DNA of 64,000 nucleotides from the IMG/VR virus record IMGVR_UViG_3300027861_000011, positions 124,001 through 188,000 of that record; one strand, written 5' to 3'. The number at the start of each line of letters is the position of its first letter. Within the stretch, counting starts at the first letter, position 1. Shown here one piece after another: positions 15,955 to 25,092 of the stretch. The stretch is from a virus. The translations under genes were made by a program, and so were the position numbers. Under the pieces are notes generated by a model. That model worked only from the letters and a program-made list of their open reading frames with translations, did no database searches and was not told where the DNA came from.

Positions 15955-17778
15955 ATGAAGAAGATAAAAATAAACGAAACTCAAGCTAATATGCTTAAAG
16001 AAATTGGGGTATCAAAAGTACTTAAGGTAACCCAAGAACAATACAATAGAATTGTTGAGATGGAGCAATTAAGTGAAAAAATTGATTTAGTTAGTAATGA
16101 AGGTGATAACTTCGATATAATTAAAACCGACACTGATTATTATATTAGTAATAGAACAACAAATTATAACCCAAAAGACACTGCACATATTGGCAGCATT
16201 CAAGAAATAGGTAATGATAAGAAAAAAATATGTATTATGGCTGATAGAGCATTTGAACTTTTTGAAGAAATGGGGTCAGATGGAAATAAACAGTCCGACT
16301 TTGAAAACTTAGAAGCTAGAGCTATTTTTAAAACACCATTTATCTCTGCTTGTAAAAGCAATATATCTGAAAAATTTATATCCAATCCAGCTCACCCAAT
16401 ATCTATGTCTTTTCGTAGGGAACTAGATGAAGCTAAAACTAGCGTAAGAGAAATGTATGAAGAATTCGTTAATGAACTTTATAATGTTAACGAAGGTGGT
16501 GAAAGAAAATACGAAAGTCTTATTAGTCTAATGGAAACTGTAGGACTTATTGAAAATAGAAGAATTAAAAAAGAATCATTTAGAAATGACAAAGCTATTG
16601 TTGAAAAAGTAATAAGTGCTGGTCTTCACGAAATTAGTAATGGTGGTAGTAAGTATAAAGCAATGGAAGCTATTGAAGAAGCATTAAGAAAAGGCCCAAC
16701 TGGCATTGACCCTAATGTAGATGTTGAGCCTAGCTTTGTAAGTTCTAAAACTGGTACATCACCAGAAGCGTTATTACAAAAGATTAAGGATGCGAGAGCA
16801 GAGTCAAATAGGTTAGTAACTAAGAATGATATTGAAAGAGATAGAATGAATAGTAAAATGGTTTATGACCCAGAATCTAAAGATGTTCGAGATGAAGCTG
16901 TTGATGCTTTAGTTGATGGAATGAAAGGTGACCAACAAGAAATGAAGAAGGAAACTATTACTAAGATAAAGGAAGAAGGTAATAGAGATAATTGGAAAGG
17001 TGATGAGATACTAAATCACCCAATGTTAGCTAAGTTACCAACAGATGTTATGAAGGCAGACAATAGTATTTATTTTAAATTACCAAGTCTTGATGGTGGA
17101 CATTCAGCTACACTTGCTACACATATAGGACATGTTATGGATTGGATTAGTGACTTAAAGAGTATTGTTCAAGAAATTCCAGTAGTTGATTCTGAAATGA
17201 ATGTATTGAATAAGGGATACGTAGGTAGAGATATTGAAAAACTTAGAGCAATTTCTAACCATGAAAGGGAGTATGGGGACAGAAAGTTTAATACTGACGA
17301 AACAACTGCTGATTCATCTGGACAATCAACTGGTCCTTTAGGAGGTCCATCACATAAATCAAATGTGGTATCAAACCTTGATGTTGACGAAATGACATCT
17401 ATGGGTGGTACAAATGGTGTGGGTGGTTTACAAGCTAATGGAAATAGTATGGCATATGATGCACCAGGACTTAAGAAGAATAATTTTATGATGGCTGGGA
17501 ATAAAGAAAATAAATCTGAGAGTGTGATTGATAATACTAATGAGGAAATTACAGAAGATGCTTTTAGTAGTACACAATATCCAGGCGGTACAATAGTAAC
17601 ACCAAAAGAGAAGTGTAAAAAATTCCCTTACTGTGATGAAGGTCCAGGAAACTTCGATGAAAAGAAGACAAAAGAATCAGTAATATCAAACGATACTAAT
17701 GTATATGAAACGATAGCTAAAAAGACTGGTAGAACTATTAGTGAGATAAAAGAAATAATAGAAAATAGTATTAATTAA
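15955..17778 (+). CDS. Large probable head-cargo protein, unknown function
   Basis: A 607-aa soluble protein. The N-terminus MKKIKINETQANMLKEIG contains (I/L)xE sites. There are helical middle regions and a low-complexity G/N/S-rich stretch about residues 440-510. A C-terminal EKCKKFPYCDEGPGNFDE segment carries two cysteines. It lies in a run of long acidic proteins (15699-21051) without enzyme motifs, typical of prohead core or internal proteins. Function unknown. Confidence 0.5.
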   Translation: MKKIKINETQANMLKEIGVSKVLKVTQEQYNRIVEMEQLSEKIDLVSNEGDNFDIIKTDTDYYISNRTTNYNPKDTAHIGSIQEIGNDKKKICIMADRAFELFEEMGSDGNKQSDFENLEARAIFKTPFISACKSNISEKFISNPAHPISMSFRRELDEAKTSVREMYEEFVNELYNVNEGGERKYESLISLMETVGLIENRRIKKESFRNDKAIVEKVISAGLHEISNGGSKYKAMEAIEEALRKGPTGIDPNVDVEPSFVSSKTGTSPEALLQKIKDARAESNRLVTKNDIERDRMNSKMVYDPESKDVRDEAVDALVDGMKGDQQEMKKETITKIKEEGNRDNWKGDEILNHPMLAKLPTDVMKADNSIYFKLPSLDGGHSATLATHIGHVMDWISDLKSIVQEIPVVDSEMNVLNKGYVGRDIEKLRAISNHEREYGDRKFNTDETTADSSGQSTGPLGGPSHKSNVVSNLDVDEMTSMGGTNGVGGLQANGNSMAYDAPGLKKNNFMMAGNKENKSESVIDNTNEEITEDAFSSTQYPGGTIVTPKEKCKKFPYCDEGPGNFDEKKTKESVISNDTNVYETIAKKTGRTISEIKEIIENSIN

Positions 17779-17797
17779 CTTTTTACTAAAAACTTAG

Positions 17798-17805
17798 TAT
17801 TTATA
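17798..17805 (+). promoter_or_regulatory. TATTTATA motif (class B)
   Basis: TATTTATAATAAA ends 15 bases before the ATG at 17821. Confidence 0.55.
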
Positions 17806-17820
17806 ATAAACGCAATAATT

Positions 17821-19692
17821 ATGAACAAAAATATAATTAAACAACATCTTAGTAAGACTTTTATATCTGAAGATACAGCACATAAAGCAACTAGTGAAAC
17901 AAAGAAAGTTCAAGACCTCTCAGGAGCGACAAATAAGGATGCAATGAATAATGTTGCAAAAGAAATGAAAGACTATGATAAGTCTTCCAAAGAATCTGAA
18001 AAAGAAAATGCAGATTCTGTAAAGAAATACGAAAACGATAATAAACAAGATGAGTTACATGATTTAGGTGAATTACAAAATGGTAGCCTTGCAGCTACTA
18101 AGTACGGTAACGAGCCTGGTAAGGATTTTGAAGCTATGCAAAAAGCTGCAATTACTGGTACTGACTCTAAACTAGGTAATAGTAAGGACTATGCTAATGT
18201 AATACCAGCTGACCAAGCTGGATTCACTGGGCCAGAGTTCGGTGAGAACTTATATAGTGATATTAAAAAATCTGCTAAACTTAGAGCTGACGCTGAAAGT
18301 AAATATAATAGATTATCAACTGGGGTTAGTGGTGCTGATTTCGATGATAAAAAAATAAATGAACCTAAAAAGATTAATGAAGGTTTAAAGCCAGATAATA
18401 TTGCGTTAATTAAGAAATGGGTTGATGAACTTGGTTGTAGAAAAGCGGGAATAAAGTTAATTGATACGTTTCTAAATAAAATGATAGCCATGTCAAGCTC
18501 AGATTTAGGTGACACGTATATTTTTGTAGATGGTTTGGATGCTGTAGAGGAAGACCTAATTGTTGGTGAATATGATAATGCATTTGATAATGCCAAAGAA
18601 ACAGCAAGAGAAATGATTGCTGATGAATTTGGTACATTAACTGGAGGTATAAAACATTTTAATGAAAATAAAGTAATAAAAAAAGAAAAAATGAAAAGAC
18701 TTGTATTTAACAAACCATTCAACGGTGTAACGAACGCATTAAATCTTATTCCAGAATCTTATAAAATTAATAATAAAGAATTTCACATGACTGATGGTGA
18801 TGAGAAATATGAAATCAGATGGGAAGGAAACCTTAATGAAGGTAAAGCTATCATTACTAAAGCGTCCGATAAGACGATTATGAATGAGGACATGGTACAG
18901 ATGAAACATCTTATGGGATATAAATCAGAGAATACTCTTGGTAACCTTAAAGGTTCCGAAAGAATTAATGAAAACGCATCATTCAATGATATATGGAATA
19001 AAACTAAAGGACTATTAAATGAAGATGAACAAGAAGTACAGAGAATTAAAGATTATTTGATAAAAAAAATGAGTGTTGATGGAATTGATAAAAGAGAATT
19101 CTTAATGAAGTTTTTAAAAGGGCAAGCACCTGTTGGGTATAATGGTCGTGAAAGAATGGAAGATAGAACTACAGCTGCTAAATCTTTATTAAATGCGTTA
19201 GATTCAGAATCTTACGAAGAAAACCAAACATTAAGTGAATCTTGGGAATCAGAATACTTAAGCAACACTCTATTCAAAAAGTTAGAGGATGAAAAAGGTG
19301 TAGGAAGAGGTAGTGACGAAGGTCGAAAACTAGTAAAAAACGTATTGGACCCCTTTGAAGTTGAGATGAATAAATTTAAAAAATTCATCACAAAAAGTTA
19401 TAATAACCCCGATGAGAACGAGGTAAAGCGTAAGCTAAAAGGTGAGATTGAAAGAATAGTAAACGGTGGTAAAGAATTAGGAATAGAAGAAGATGTGATG
19501 ATGGATGCTATTATTGGACAAATATATTCTGAATACTTTAATAGAGGTAGTGGTTCTTTCGTAAGGTTATATGATAGTAACCATGTCATGTTTATGTTAA
19601 ATGTCGTAAAAGAGGTGTTAGTAGAGCTACAATATAACGATAAAACATTTGGTATTACATCAAGAATTGATAGATATTTAAAATCAGCCTAA
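17821..19692 (+). CDS. Probable head-cargo protein, apparent two-gene fusion
   Basis: A 623-aa protein with leader MNKNIIKQHLSKTFISEDT. Residues 291-400, starting at an internal Met codon (18691), are a clear copy of the first 110 residues of the next gene: shared FNKPFNG, ALNLIPESYKI, NEDMVQMKHLMGY and LGNLKGSERI segments. An A/G-rich stretch before that internal Met resembles the leader before the next gene. The protein therefore looks like two genes joined in frame, or a gene with an internal translation start. Function unknown. Confidence 0.6.
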   Translation: MNKNIIKQHLSKTFISEDTAHKATSETKKVQDLSGATNKDAMNNVAKEMKDYDKSSKESEKENADSVKKYENDNKQDELHDLGELQNGSLAATKYGNEPGKDFEAMQKAAITGTDSKLGNSKDYANVIPADQAGFTGPEFGENLYSDIKKSAKLRADAESKYNRLSTGVSGADFDDKKINEPKKINEGLKPDNIALIKKWVDELGCRKAGIKLIDTFLNKMIAMSSSDLGDTYIFVDGLDAVEEDLIVGEYDNAFDNAKETAREMIADEFGTLTGGIKHFNENKVIKKEKMKRLVFNKPFNGVTNALNLIPESYKINNKEFHMTDGDEKYEIRWEGNLNEGKAIITKASDKTIMNEDMVQMKHLMGYKSENTLGNLKGSERINENASFNDIWNKTKGLLNEDEQEVQRIKDYLIKKMSVDGIDKREFLMKFLKGQAPVGYNGRERMEDRTTAAKSLLNALDSESYEENQTLSESWESEYLSNTLFKKLEDEKGVGRGSDEGRKLVKNVLDPFEVEMNKFKKFITKSYNNPDENEVKRKLKGEIERIVNGGKELGIEEDVMMDAIIGQIYSEYFNRGSGSFVRLYDSNHVMFMLNVVKEVLVELQYNDKTFGITSRIDRYLKSA

Positions 19693-19725
19693 TGAAAATT
19701 TAGTATTAAAAAAAAAAAGAAAAAA

Positions 19726-21051
19726 ATGAAAAAAGCTACATTTAAAAAACCATTTAATGGTATGAACAACGCTTTAAAGCTTATTCCAGAATCTTATAAG
19801 ATTGATGGTAATGAATTTGAAGTAACAGATGGAATCGAATCTTACAGAGTAAGATGGGATGGTTCTTTAACTGAAGGTAAAGGCGCTATACTTATAGCTT
19901 CTGATGAGAAAATGATTAATGAAGATATGGATAAGATTAAACACCTTATGAACTTCAGCTCAAAAGAGACTCTTGGCAACCTTAAAGGTTCTGAAAGAAT
20001 TGATGAAGACAAATCATTTAAAAACGTATGGGGTAAAACTAAAAAGATTTTATCTGAATCAAAAGAAGATAGAGATGTCATCAATGAAATGGATGGTGGA
20101 TACGGATTCACAAGTGAAAACAATTTCAATGGTAATGAAATCGAAGTAAAAGAGATTAAAACAATGGACATGCCAGGTAGTAATAACTTAGTTGGTGAAA
20201 TGGATGATGCTGGTGGTGGTGTTATGAGTGTTGCTGAGATTAGAAAACAAATGAAAGATTTGCTTTACACTTTAAATAAAGCAGATTTTACAGCTAAAGA
20301 GAGAATGGTTGTTGGTCTTCTAATAGATATGATTAAACAACTTGGTGGTGAGGAAGACTCTTTCAGTCCAAGATTACTTAGTAAACTAAAGTTAGTACAA
20401 CAGGCAATTAACGATAAAACCCCAGAGTCAGAAGAATTTGCTGGTGATGGTACTGATAATGGTTCCACTGAAGCACAACCAGGTGAAGCACCAATGGGAG
20501 AAGGTTCAATTAACGAAGGTTGTAAAGAAGATTGTGAAGAAGATTGTGAAGACCATATTAATATAAAAAAATCGGAAATTATAGCTGCTAAATTAGGAGA
20601 TGAACAAAAGGAAATATCTAAGAGTGCACAACCAACATCTGGTCCAAATGAATCAATTGAAGAAACCGATAGATTTAATGAAATATTTGAAGGTATGTAT
20701 GAATCTGACATTAAACCAGTAAAAAAAAAATTACTAACTGAAAATGGTGAAATGTGGGATAGAGATGCATCACACAGAGATGATAGCGGATATAATGACT
20801 TTGACCCATCAGACCCGTCAATGGCTGGTGATAACGATATGGGTGATGATGAACTAATTGACAAACAAGCCAGAGAATTACTTATCAGTGCAATGGCTGA
20901 AGAAGGTCTTAATGATAATCCACTAGCAAGACACACAACTTTCTACGTTGATGGGTTAAACAATATAACTGCTATGTTATATGATGGTAGAGATGAAGAG
21001 GCTAGACAACATGCTGGAGCAATTGCTAACCAAATTACTAATTTATTTTAA
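19726..21051 (+). CDS. Probable head-cargo protein, paralogue of upstream domain
   Basis: A 441-aa acidic protein. Its N-terminal 110 residues duplicate residues 291-400 of the preceding protein. The centre is helical, an unusual CKEDCEEDCEDH cluster lies near residue 265, and an acidic C-terminal domain follows. No membrane segment. It is followed by a strong terminator. Probably an internal or prohead-core protein; not assigned to a known family. Confidence 0.55.
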   Translation: MKKATFKKPFNGMNNALKLIPESYKIDGNEFEVTDGIESYRVRWDGSLTEGKGAILIASDEKMINEDMDKIKHLMNFSSKETLGNLKGSERIDEDKSFKNVWGKTKKILSESKEDRDVINEMDGGYGFTSENNFNGNEIEVKEIKTMDMPGSNNLVGEMDDAGGGVMSVAEIRKQMKDLLYTLNKADFTAKERMVVGLLIDMIKQLGGEEDSFSPRLLSKLKLVQQAINDKTPESEEFAGDGTDNGSTEAQPGEAPMGEGSINEGCKEDCEEDCEDHINIKKSEIIAAKLGDEQKEISKSAQPTSGPNESIEETDRFNEIFEGMYESDIKPVKKKLLTENGEMWDRDASHRDDSGYNDFDPSDPSMAGDNDMGDDELIDKQARELLISAMAEEGLNDNPLARHTTFYVDGLNNITAMLYDGRDEEARQHAGAIANQITNLF

Positions 21052-21078
21052 TTAAAAATAGTTAATAATAAAATAAAA

Positions 21079-21104
21079 AAAGCCCTACTAATAGGGCTTT
21101 TTTT
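21079..21104 (+). terminator. Rho-independent terminator
   Basis: AAAGCCCTA/TAGGGCTTT stem with CTAA loop and a T run. Confidence 0.85.
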
Positions 21105-21115
21105 ATTTATGGATA

Positions 21116-21123
21116 TATTTATA
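21116..21123 (+). promoter_or_regulatory. TATTTATA motif (class B)
   Basis: Lies between a terminator and the amidase gene and ends 13 bases before its ATG. This is one of the cleanest cases for promoter function. Confidence 0.6.
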
Positions 21124-21136
21124 ATAAAAGAAAGAT

Positions 21137-22018
21137 ATGGTGTTGAAGAAAGGTTCAAAAGGGAAAGAAGTAAAAGAATTACAAGAGTTTTTAGCAATAT
21201 CCGCTGACGGTGATTTCGGTCCAAACACAGAGAAACATGTTAAAAAATGGCAGACTGAGAATAATTTAACACCCGATGGTATAGTAGGCCCTAAAACATG
21301 GGATGCTATGGGATTAGCCACCACAGATAATTCTGAATTATCATATATAACAGAAAATGGGTTAGAGGTAGAAAGATACCTTTTACCTAAAGGTGAATAT
21401 AAATCTGGTCCCACAAAGAAAGAATATTTATTTCTGCACCATACGGCTGGTTGGCAAAGCCCATATAAAACAATTGACAGTTGGGGTAGAGATGATAGAG
21501 GTACTATTGCAACTGAATTTGTAATGGGAGGGCAATCTGTTAAAGGTAATGATAATAAATATGATGGAAAGACACTCCAATGTATGCCAGAGGGTGCTTA
21601 TGGTTGGCACTTAGGTAAGAACGGTTCACAACATATGCACACACACTCAGTAGGTATTGAAGTATGTAATTTCGGTTATATTGAGAACGGTAAAACATAT
21701 GCTGGAACAACAGCAGACAAATCACAAATAGTTACACTTAATGAAGAGTTTAGAGGTCACAAGGAGTGGCATAAGTATTCCGATATGCAAATAAAAGAAT
21801 TACAAAAGTTTATACTTCATATAGCATCTAGAGATAATATAGACGTAAGAGCTGGCCTAGTTGAAGCTATTAAGAAAAATGGTGCTGGTGGATTTGATTT
21901 TAATAAAGATGCTTACTATGGTAAGGTAAAGGGCATGTGGACGCATACCAATACAAGAAAAGATAAATCAGATATGTTCCCTCAACAGGAGTTATTAGAT
22001 ATGTTATTAAGTTTATAA
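21137..22018 (+). CDS. Endolysin: PG-binding domain plus N-acetylmuramoyl-L-alanine amidase
   Basis: A 293-aa protein. Residues 1-60 form a PG_binding_1 domain (KGSKGKEVKELQEFL, DGDFGPNTEKHVKKWQ, DGIVGPKTWDAMG). Residues about 90-290 form a zinc amidase_2 domain (YLFLHHTAGW, GAYGWHLGKNG, HTHSVGIEVCNFG, late MWTHTNTRKD). It cuts the amide bond between muramic acid and the stem peptide. The first histidine pair is intact, unlike the amidase-like protein at 13469. No signal peptide. It has its own motif and is a good candidate for the main lysis enzyme, or a tail-associated lysin. Confidence 0.85.
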   Translation: MVLKKGSKGKEVKELQEFLAISADGDFGPNTEKHVKKWQTENNLTPDGIVGPKTWDAMGLATTDNSELSYITENGLEVERYLLPKGEYKSGPTKKEYLFLHHTAGWQSPYKTIDSWGRDDRGTIATEFVMGGQSVKGNDNKYDGKTLQCMPEGAYGWHLGKNGSQHMHTHSVGIEVCNFGYIENGKTYAGTTADKSQIVTLNEEFRGHKEWHKYSDMQIKELQKFILHIASRDNIDVRAGLVEAIKKNGAGGFDFNKDAYYGKVKGMWTHTNTRKDKSDMFPQQELLDMLLSL

Positions 22019-22054
22019 TATTTATTTTTCCATTGTATGTAGTATATTAACGTT

Positions 22055-22534
22055 ATGATGGATAATAAGAATAAAAAAAGGGATTTTTTGAGCTATATTA
22101 AAACACCATTAAGTGAAAACAGTATTACTGTATTATACAGTGCTAATAACGTAAGATATGAGCGTTGCCAGTTATACAGTGATTATATTCAGTCGTTATT
22201 ATTTATAATATTTGATACTTATATGGGTGATGATATAATGTCAGATAAAGAAAAGGTAGAACATTTTAATTGGTGTTGGAATAAGAATATTGAGAACTTT
22301 AAAGAAGAGGGTATTATATTCAACGCTAGTGATATAGCGTTTAATTATTTTCTTGAATTTATTGTTGAGATTTTCTACAGTGTCAATGATAAAGAAAGTA
22401 AACCACACATAGCTGTAACCATTAGAGCACTTTGGTTATCATTATTTTCTTACAATAGTGTAAAGACTCGTTCTGATGTTGATAATTTCATAGAAATATA
22501 TGGAATTTTAGATAAATCACTTAAAAAAGGGTAA
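22055..22534 (+). CDS. Protein of unknown function
   Basis: A 159-aa aromatic-rich protein (NAVRYERCQ-type start region, FNWCWNKNIENF, FNYFLEFIVEIFYS). It may start at 22055 or 22058. Sequence composition suggests an all-helical soluble fold. No family was recognised. Confidence 0.5.
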   Translation: MMDNKNKKRDFLSYIKTPLSENSITVLYSANNVRYERCQLYSDYIQSLLFIIFDTYMGDDIMSDKEKVEHFNWCWNKNIENFKEEGIIFNASDIAFNYFLEFIVEIFYSVNDKESKPHIAVTIRALWLSLFSYNSVKTRSDVDNFIEIYGILDKSLKKG

Positions 22535-22585
22535 TAAAAGGTGTTTACACTTGATTTATATTTTTTTACCCTTATACTTAACCCC

Positions 22586-22810
22586 ATGAGAATTATTAGT
22601 ATAATAATAACAGATTTAGCTAAAGATAAATTAATAGCTGAAGAAAAATTACAAAGACTTATTAATGATAAGGGTGATTTAGAAACGAACATTGTTCACA
22701 TCAAAGACCAATTACGTGAAGTAGTAAATCTTGATAGAATGATTATTAAATGGAAAGATTACACTAACATGGATGAACTTAGTAATAATAACGATAACGA
22801 AGACAAATAA
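22586..22810 (+). CDS. Small coiled-coil protein
   Basis: A 74-aa protein from ATG 22586 (MRIISIIITDLAKDKLIAEE). The upstream in-frame GTG at 22541 lies in an A/T-rich promoter-like stretch and was not used. The centre is a charged helix and the end is acidic and asparagine-rich. It precedes the histone-like gene by 10 bases, so probably the same operon. Function unknown. Confidence 0.5.
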   Translation: MRIISIIITDLAKDKLIAEEKLQRLINDKGDLETNIVHIKDQLREVVNLDRMIIKWKDYTNMDELSNNNDNEDK

Positions 22811-22820
22811 ATTTTAAAAG

Positions 22821-22994
22821 ATGGAAATGTATGAAAATTTAAAAGCTTTAGTAGAAAGTATGGAAGGTGATGTTACCAAGTTTTACGAAAACGGTAATAA
22901 AGCTGCTGGAACTAGAGTAAGACAATTATGTCAAGAAGGAAAAAAAGTACTTCAAGATATTAGAGTTGATATTTCGAGCAAGAAAAAAGCTTAA
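22821..22994 (+). CDS. Histone H1-like DNA-binding protein (Hc1 type)
   Basis: A 57-aa protein: MEMYENLKALVESMEGD, then FYENGNKAAGTRVRQL, then VLQDIRVDISSKKKA. This is the pattern of the small Hc1/histone-H1-like proteins common in Bacteroidota (KFY-KGNKAAGTR-R, then an IRVE/VS segment and a lysine tail). It should bind DNA nonspecifically, on phage or host DNA. At 57 residues it matches the usual family length. It is a strong clue to the host phylum. Confidence 0.82.
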   Translation: MEMYENLKALVESMEGDVTKFYENGNKAAGTRVRQLCQEGKKVLQDIRVDISSKKKA

Positions 22995-23023
22995 TAATAA
23001 CAATAATAACAATAATAAAAATT

Positions 23024-23236
23024 ATGTATATGGACGTACTCAATAAGATATTACTAATTGTGTTATTCATGTCTTCACTCAATGTAGTTAGACATGGATA
23101 TTATTTTATTCAAGCTTGGTTTTCATCAAGTGACGATAATCCACAAAAGTATAGAATTAATAATTCTTCTTTATGGATTTTGAGTATGTCTCTTGCATAT
23201 ATTTTAACATCGATATTTAATGGTGTTTATTTATAA
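23024..23236 (+). CDS. Small two-pass membrane protein
   Basis: A 70-aa protein with two hydrophobic helices (ILLIVLFMSSLNVV and LWILSMSLAYILTSIF) and a polar loop between. It may start at 23024 or 23030. It is preceded by an AATAATAAC repeat leader. No family was recognised. Confidence 0.5.
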   Translation: MYMDVLNKILLIVLFMSSLNVVRHGYYFIQAWFSSSDDNPQKYRINNSSLWILSMSLAYILTSIFNGVYL

Positions 23237-23247
23237 ATAAAAGACAT

Positions 23248-23904
23248 ATGTCAAATATACAAGAAAAATTAGACTCACTACAACCTCATGTTGTTGGTAT
23301 TAGATATATTCAAAAAATACAGATAGTAGATGCTGTATTTAAAGAAGGATGGACAGTACCAAACTCAGATGTAATTAAAAAAGAGTTCGTAGATGAAGCA
23401 CAAAATTATTACATGTTCTATACAGAAAAAGAAGGTGTAACAATTGATGACCTTTTGGACTATGTTGAAGGTATTATCAATATCAATATAGAAAGAGAGA
23501 AAAAACACACCCTACTTAAACTTAAGGTTAAAGAATTACAAAAAATATTTAAAGATAGTACCCTTTCTAAATTAGAAAGACTTAAGTTCTCATTTGGGGA
23601 AGATGATATAGTACCATCCCTCATGGATATGGATATTGATTTAGAAGAAGACTTTTCGGTAGTTACTGAAGAACCAGTAATCGAAGAACCAGTATCTGAA
23701 AGTAAATCAAGGTCAGGTAAAAATAAAAAAAAGGTGGGTAAAGCTAATACCGCTAATATAAAAGGTCAAACTATAGAGCTACCACCAAAGGATGAAAAGA
23801 TAGTGGTAGAGGAATATGACGCACCAACTAATATTATATGTAACTGCGAAGGTCCAGACCAAGTATGTCCAGTCTGTCAAGAAGAAAAAATAGGAGCGTA
23901 CTAA
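23248..23904 (+). CDS. Protein with C-terminal cysteine cluster, unknown function
   Basis: A 218-aa protein. The N-terminal about 120 residues look alpha-helical. A linker contains EEPVIEEPVSE and a basic KSRSGKNKKKVGK patch. The C-terminus has CNCEGPDQVCPVCQEE, a likely zinc-binding knot. A terminator follows. No family was recognised; a nucleic-acid role is possible from the basic patch and zinc knot. Confidence 0.5.
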   Translation: MSNIQEKLDSLQPHVVGIRYIQKIQIVDAVFKEGWTVPNSDVIKKEFVDEAQNYYMFYTEKEGVTIDDLLDYVEGIININIEREKKHTLLKLKVKELQKIFKDSTLSKLERLKFSFGEDDIVPSLMDMDIDLEEDFSVVTEEPVIEEPVSESKSRSGKNKKKVGKANTANIKGQTIELPPKDEKIVVEEYDAPTNIICNCEGPDQVCPVCQEEKIGAY

Positions 23905-23936
23905 TAGGTTTTCAGTACATACTCAAATAATAAATG

Positions 23937-23963
23937 AAAAGACTCTTAATTGGGTCTTTTTTG
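23937..23963 (+). terminator. Rho-independent terminator
   Basis: AAGACTC/GGGTCTT stem with TTAATT loop and T run. It lies inside what an upstream in-frame ATG would make coding, showing that the next gene starts later. Confidence 0.8.
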
Positions 23964-23973
23964 TTTTTAAGTA

Positions 23974-23981
23974 TATTTATA
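23974..23981 (+). promoter_or_regulatory. TATTTATA motif (class B)
   Basis: TATTTATAATAAAG between the terminator and the ATG at 23997, 15 bases away. Confidence 0.6.
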
Positions 23982-23996
23982 ATAAAGGAATTTACC

Positions 23997-24530
23997 ATGA
24001 AAAAGAATAGAATACTTACGGAGTCTGAAAAGAAAGAAATATTAAATAACAAGGAACAATTAATTATTGAGAGTTTCAGAGAAGAGTTTAATAAGATTAA
24101 AAGAACTAATGAATCTAATTTAAATGAAACTCCATGGAATGGTAATCCAGAAAGTAATTGGGTTCCATTTGATGATAAAGTAGAAGTAGAGCTTTACGGA
24201 CTTAAAGACGTTACAATCACCCTACCTTTTAATGGAGAGTATTCTATTGATGGTGAAACAAGTGGTAACGGAAGTTTTAGTTTATCGGCTGAAGATTTAG
24301 CTAATATTTTTCCAGAAGGGTATGAAGAAATTAAAGCGTTTGGAATTGAAATAGCTGACGCAATGAAAGCTAAAGCAGTTAACTCACATGAAATAAGCCG
24401 ACCACATACGGTAACAATTAACGCTAATAAATTAAGAAATTTACCACACTATAATGATGTCGAAGGGTATATGAGTCATTATTTTGATAATGGATTAGAG
24501 CACGGTAATATTACATACGACAGAGATTAA
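23997..24530 (+). CDS. Probable cargo protein with ILTESEKKEI leader
   Basis: A 177-aa protein. ATG 23997 was chosen because the 21 residues upstream would be encoded by a terminator and promoter motif, and because the protein at 35998 has the same start (ILTESEKKEILNNKEQLIIE). The first 37 residues are almost identical between the two proteins, while the rest is unrelated. It therefore looks like a shared targeting leader on different cargo. The body contains VEVELYGLKDVTITLPFNGE and is beta-prone. Confidence 0.6.
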   Translation: MKKNRILTESEKKEILNNKEQLIIESFREEFNKIKRTNESNLNETPWNGNPESNWVPFDDKVEVELYGLKDVTITLPFNGEYSIDGETSGNGSFSLSAEDLANIFPEGYEEIKAFGIEIADAMKAKAVNSHEISRPHTVTINANKLRNLPHYNDVEGYMSHYFDNGLEHGNITYDRD

Positions 24531-24531
24531 G

Positions 24532-25092
24532 GTGAGAAGATTTGATAAGAAAAATAACATAAGTAAGGTTAATCTATTAGCCGAACAAAGATATCTTAAA
24601 TCGAAGAGTGAGTCTAACTCTAATCAAGAGATATACGATGCTCTATCAGACAACCCAAATAACTATAAGGTTGTTATGAGTAATAATTCAGAAGTTAATT
24701 TTACCCCGATATCAACGCAAAAACCAGGTATGAAACCAAAGGGTCTTTGGTATGGTATCAATACATCATGGATTGATTGGGTTAGAAGTGAAATGCCATC
24801 ATGGGAAAGTGAGTTTATTCATATTATAACTCTAGATTCATCCAATATGTTACAAATTAACAATATTGAAGAGTTAAGCGAATTCACTTCAATATATACT
24901 TATGAGGATAGTGAATATATTAACTGGCAAGAAGTAGCTAATAAATATAACGGTATTGAAATTAGTCCTTATATTTGGGAAGCTAGAATGAAATTTATGT
25001 GGTATTATGGGTGGGATATAGCATCTGGATGTATATGGGGTAACGGAACCATTGTAGGTTCGAAATTAATCACTACCGCAGAAGGATTATAA
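24532..25092 (+). CDS. Probable cargo protein with MRRFDKK leader
   Basis: A 186-aa protein with a GTG start. The GTG is supported by the matching ATG start of the paralogous leader at 43583 (MRRFDKKKNISKVNLLAEQR). The leader of about 30 residues is shared with the proteins at 43583 and 44652; the bodies differ. The body includes PKGLWYGINTSWIDWVRSEMPSW, FIHIITLDSSNMLQI and YIWEARMKFMWYYGWDIASG. Function unknown. Confidence 0.55.
   Translation: MRRFDKKNNISKVNLLAEQRYLKSKSESNSNQEIYDALSDNPNNYKVVMSNNSEVNFTPISTQKPGMKPKGLWYGINTSWIDWVRSEMPSWESEFIHIITLDSSNMLQINNIEELSEFTSIYTYEDSEYINWQEVANKYNGIEISPYIWEARMKFMWYYGWDIASGCIWGNGTIVGSKLITTAEGL

Noticed and set aside
20265-20936. Long minus-strand frame (223 codons)
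   Set aside because: It mirrors the acidic 19726 gene; serine/leucine-rich composition is typical of antisense shadows in this genome.
23934-23996. In-frame ATG extending the 23997 gene upstream with a hydrophobic, signal-like segment
   Set aside because: The extra 21 codons are made of a terminator hairpin and the TATTTATA motif, and the paralogue at 35998 starts at the equivalent of 23997.
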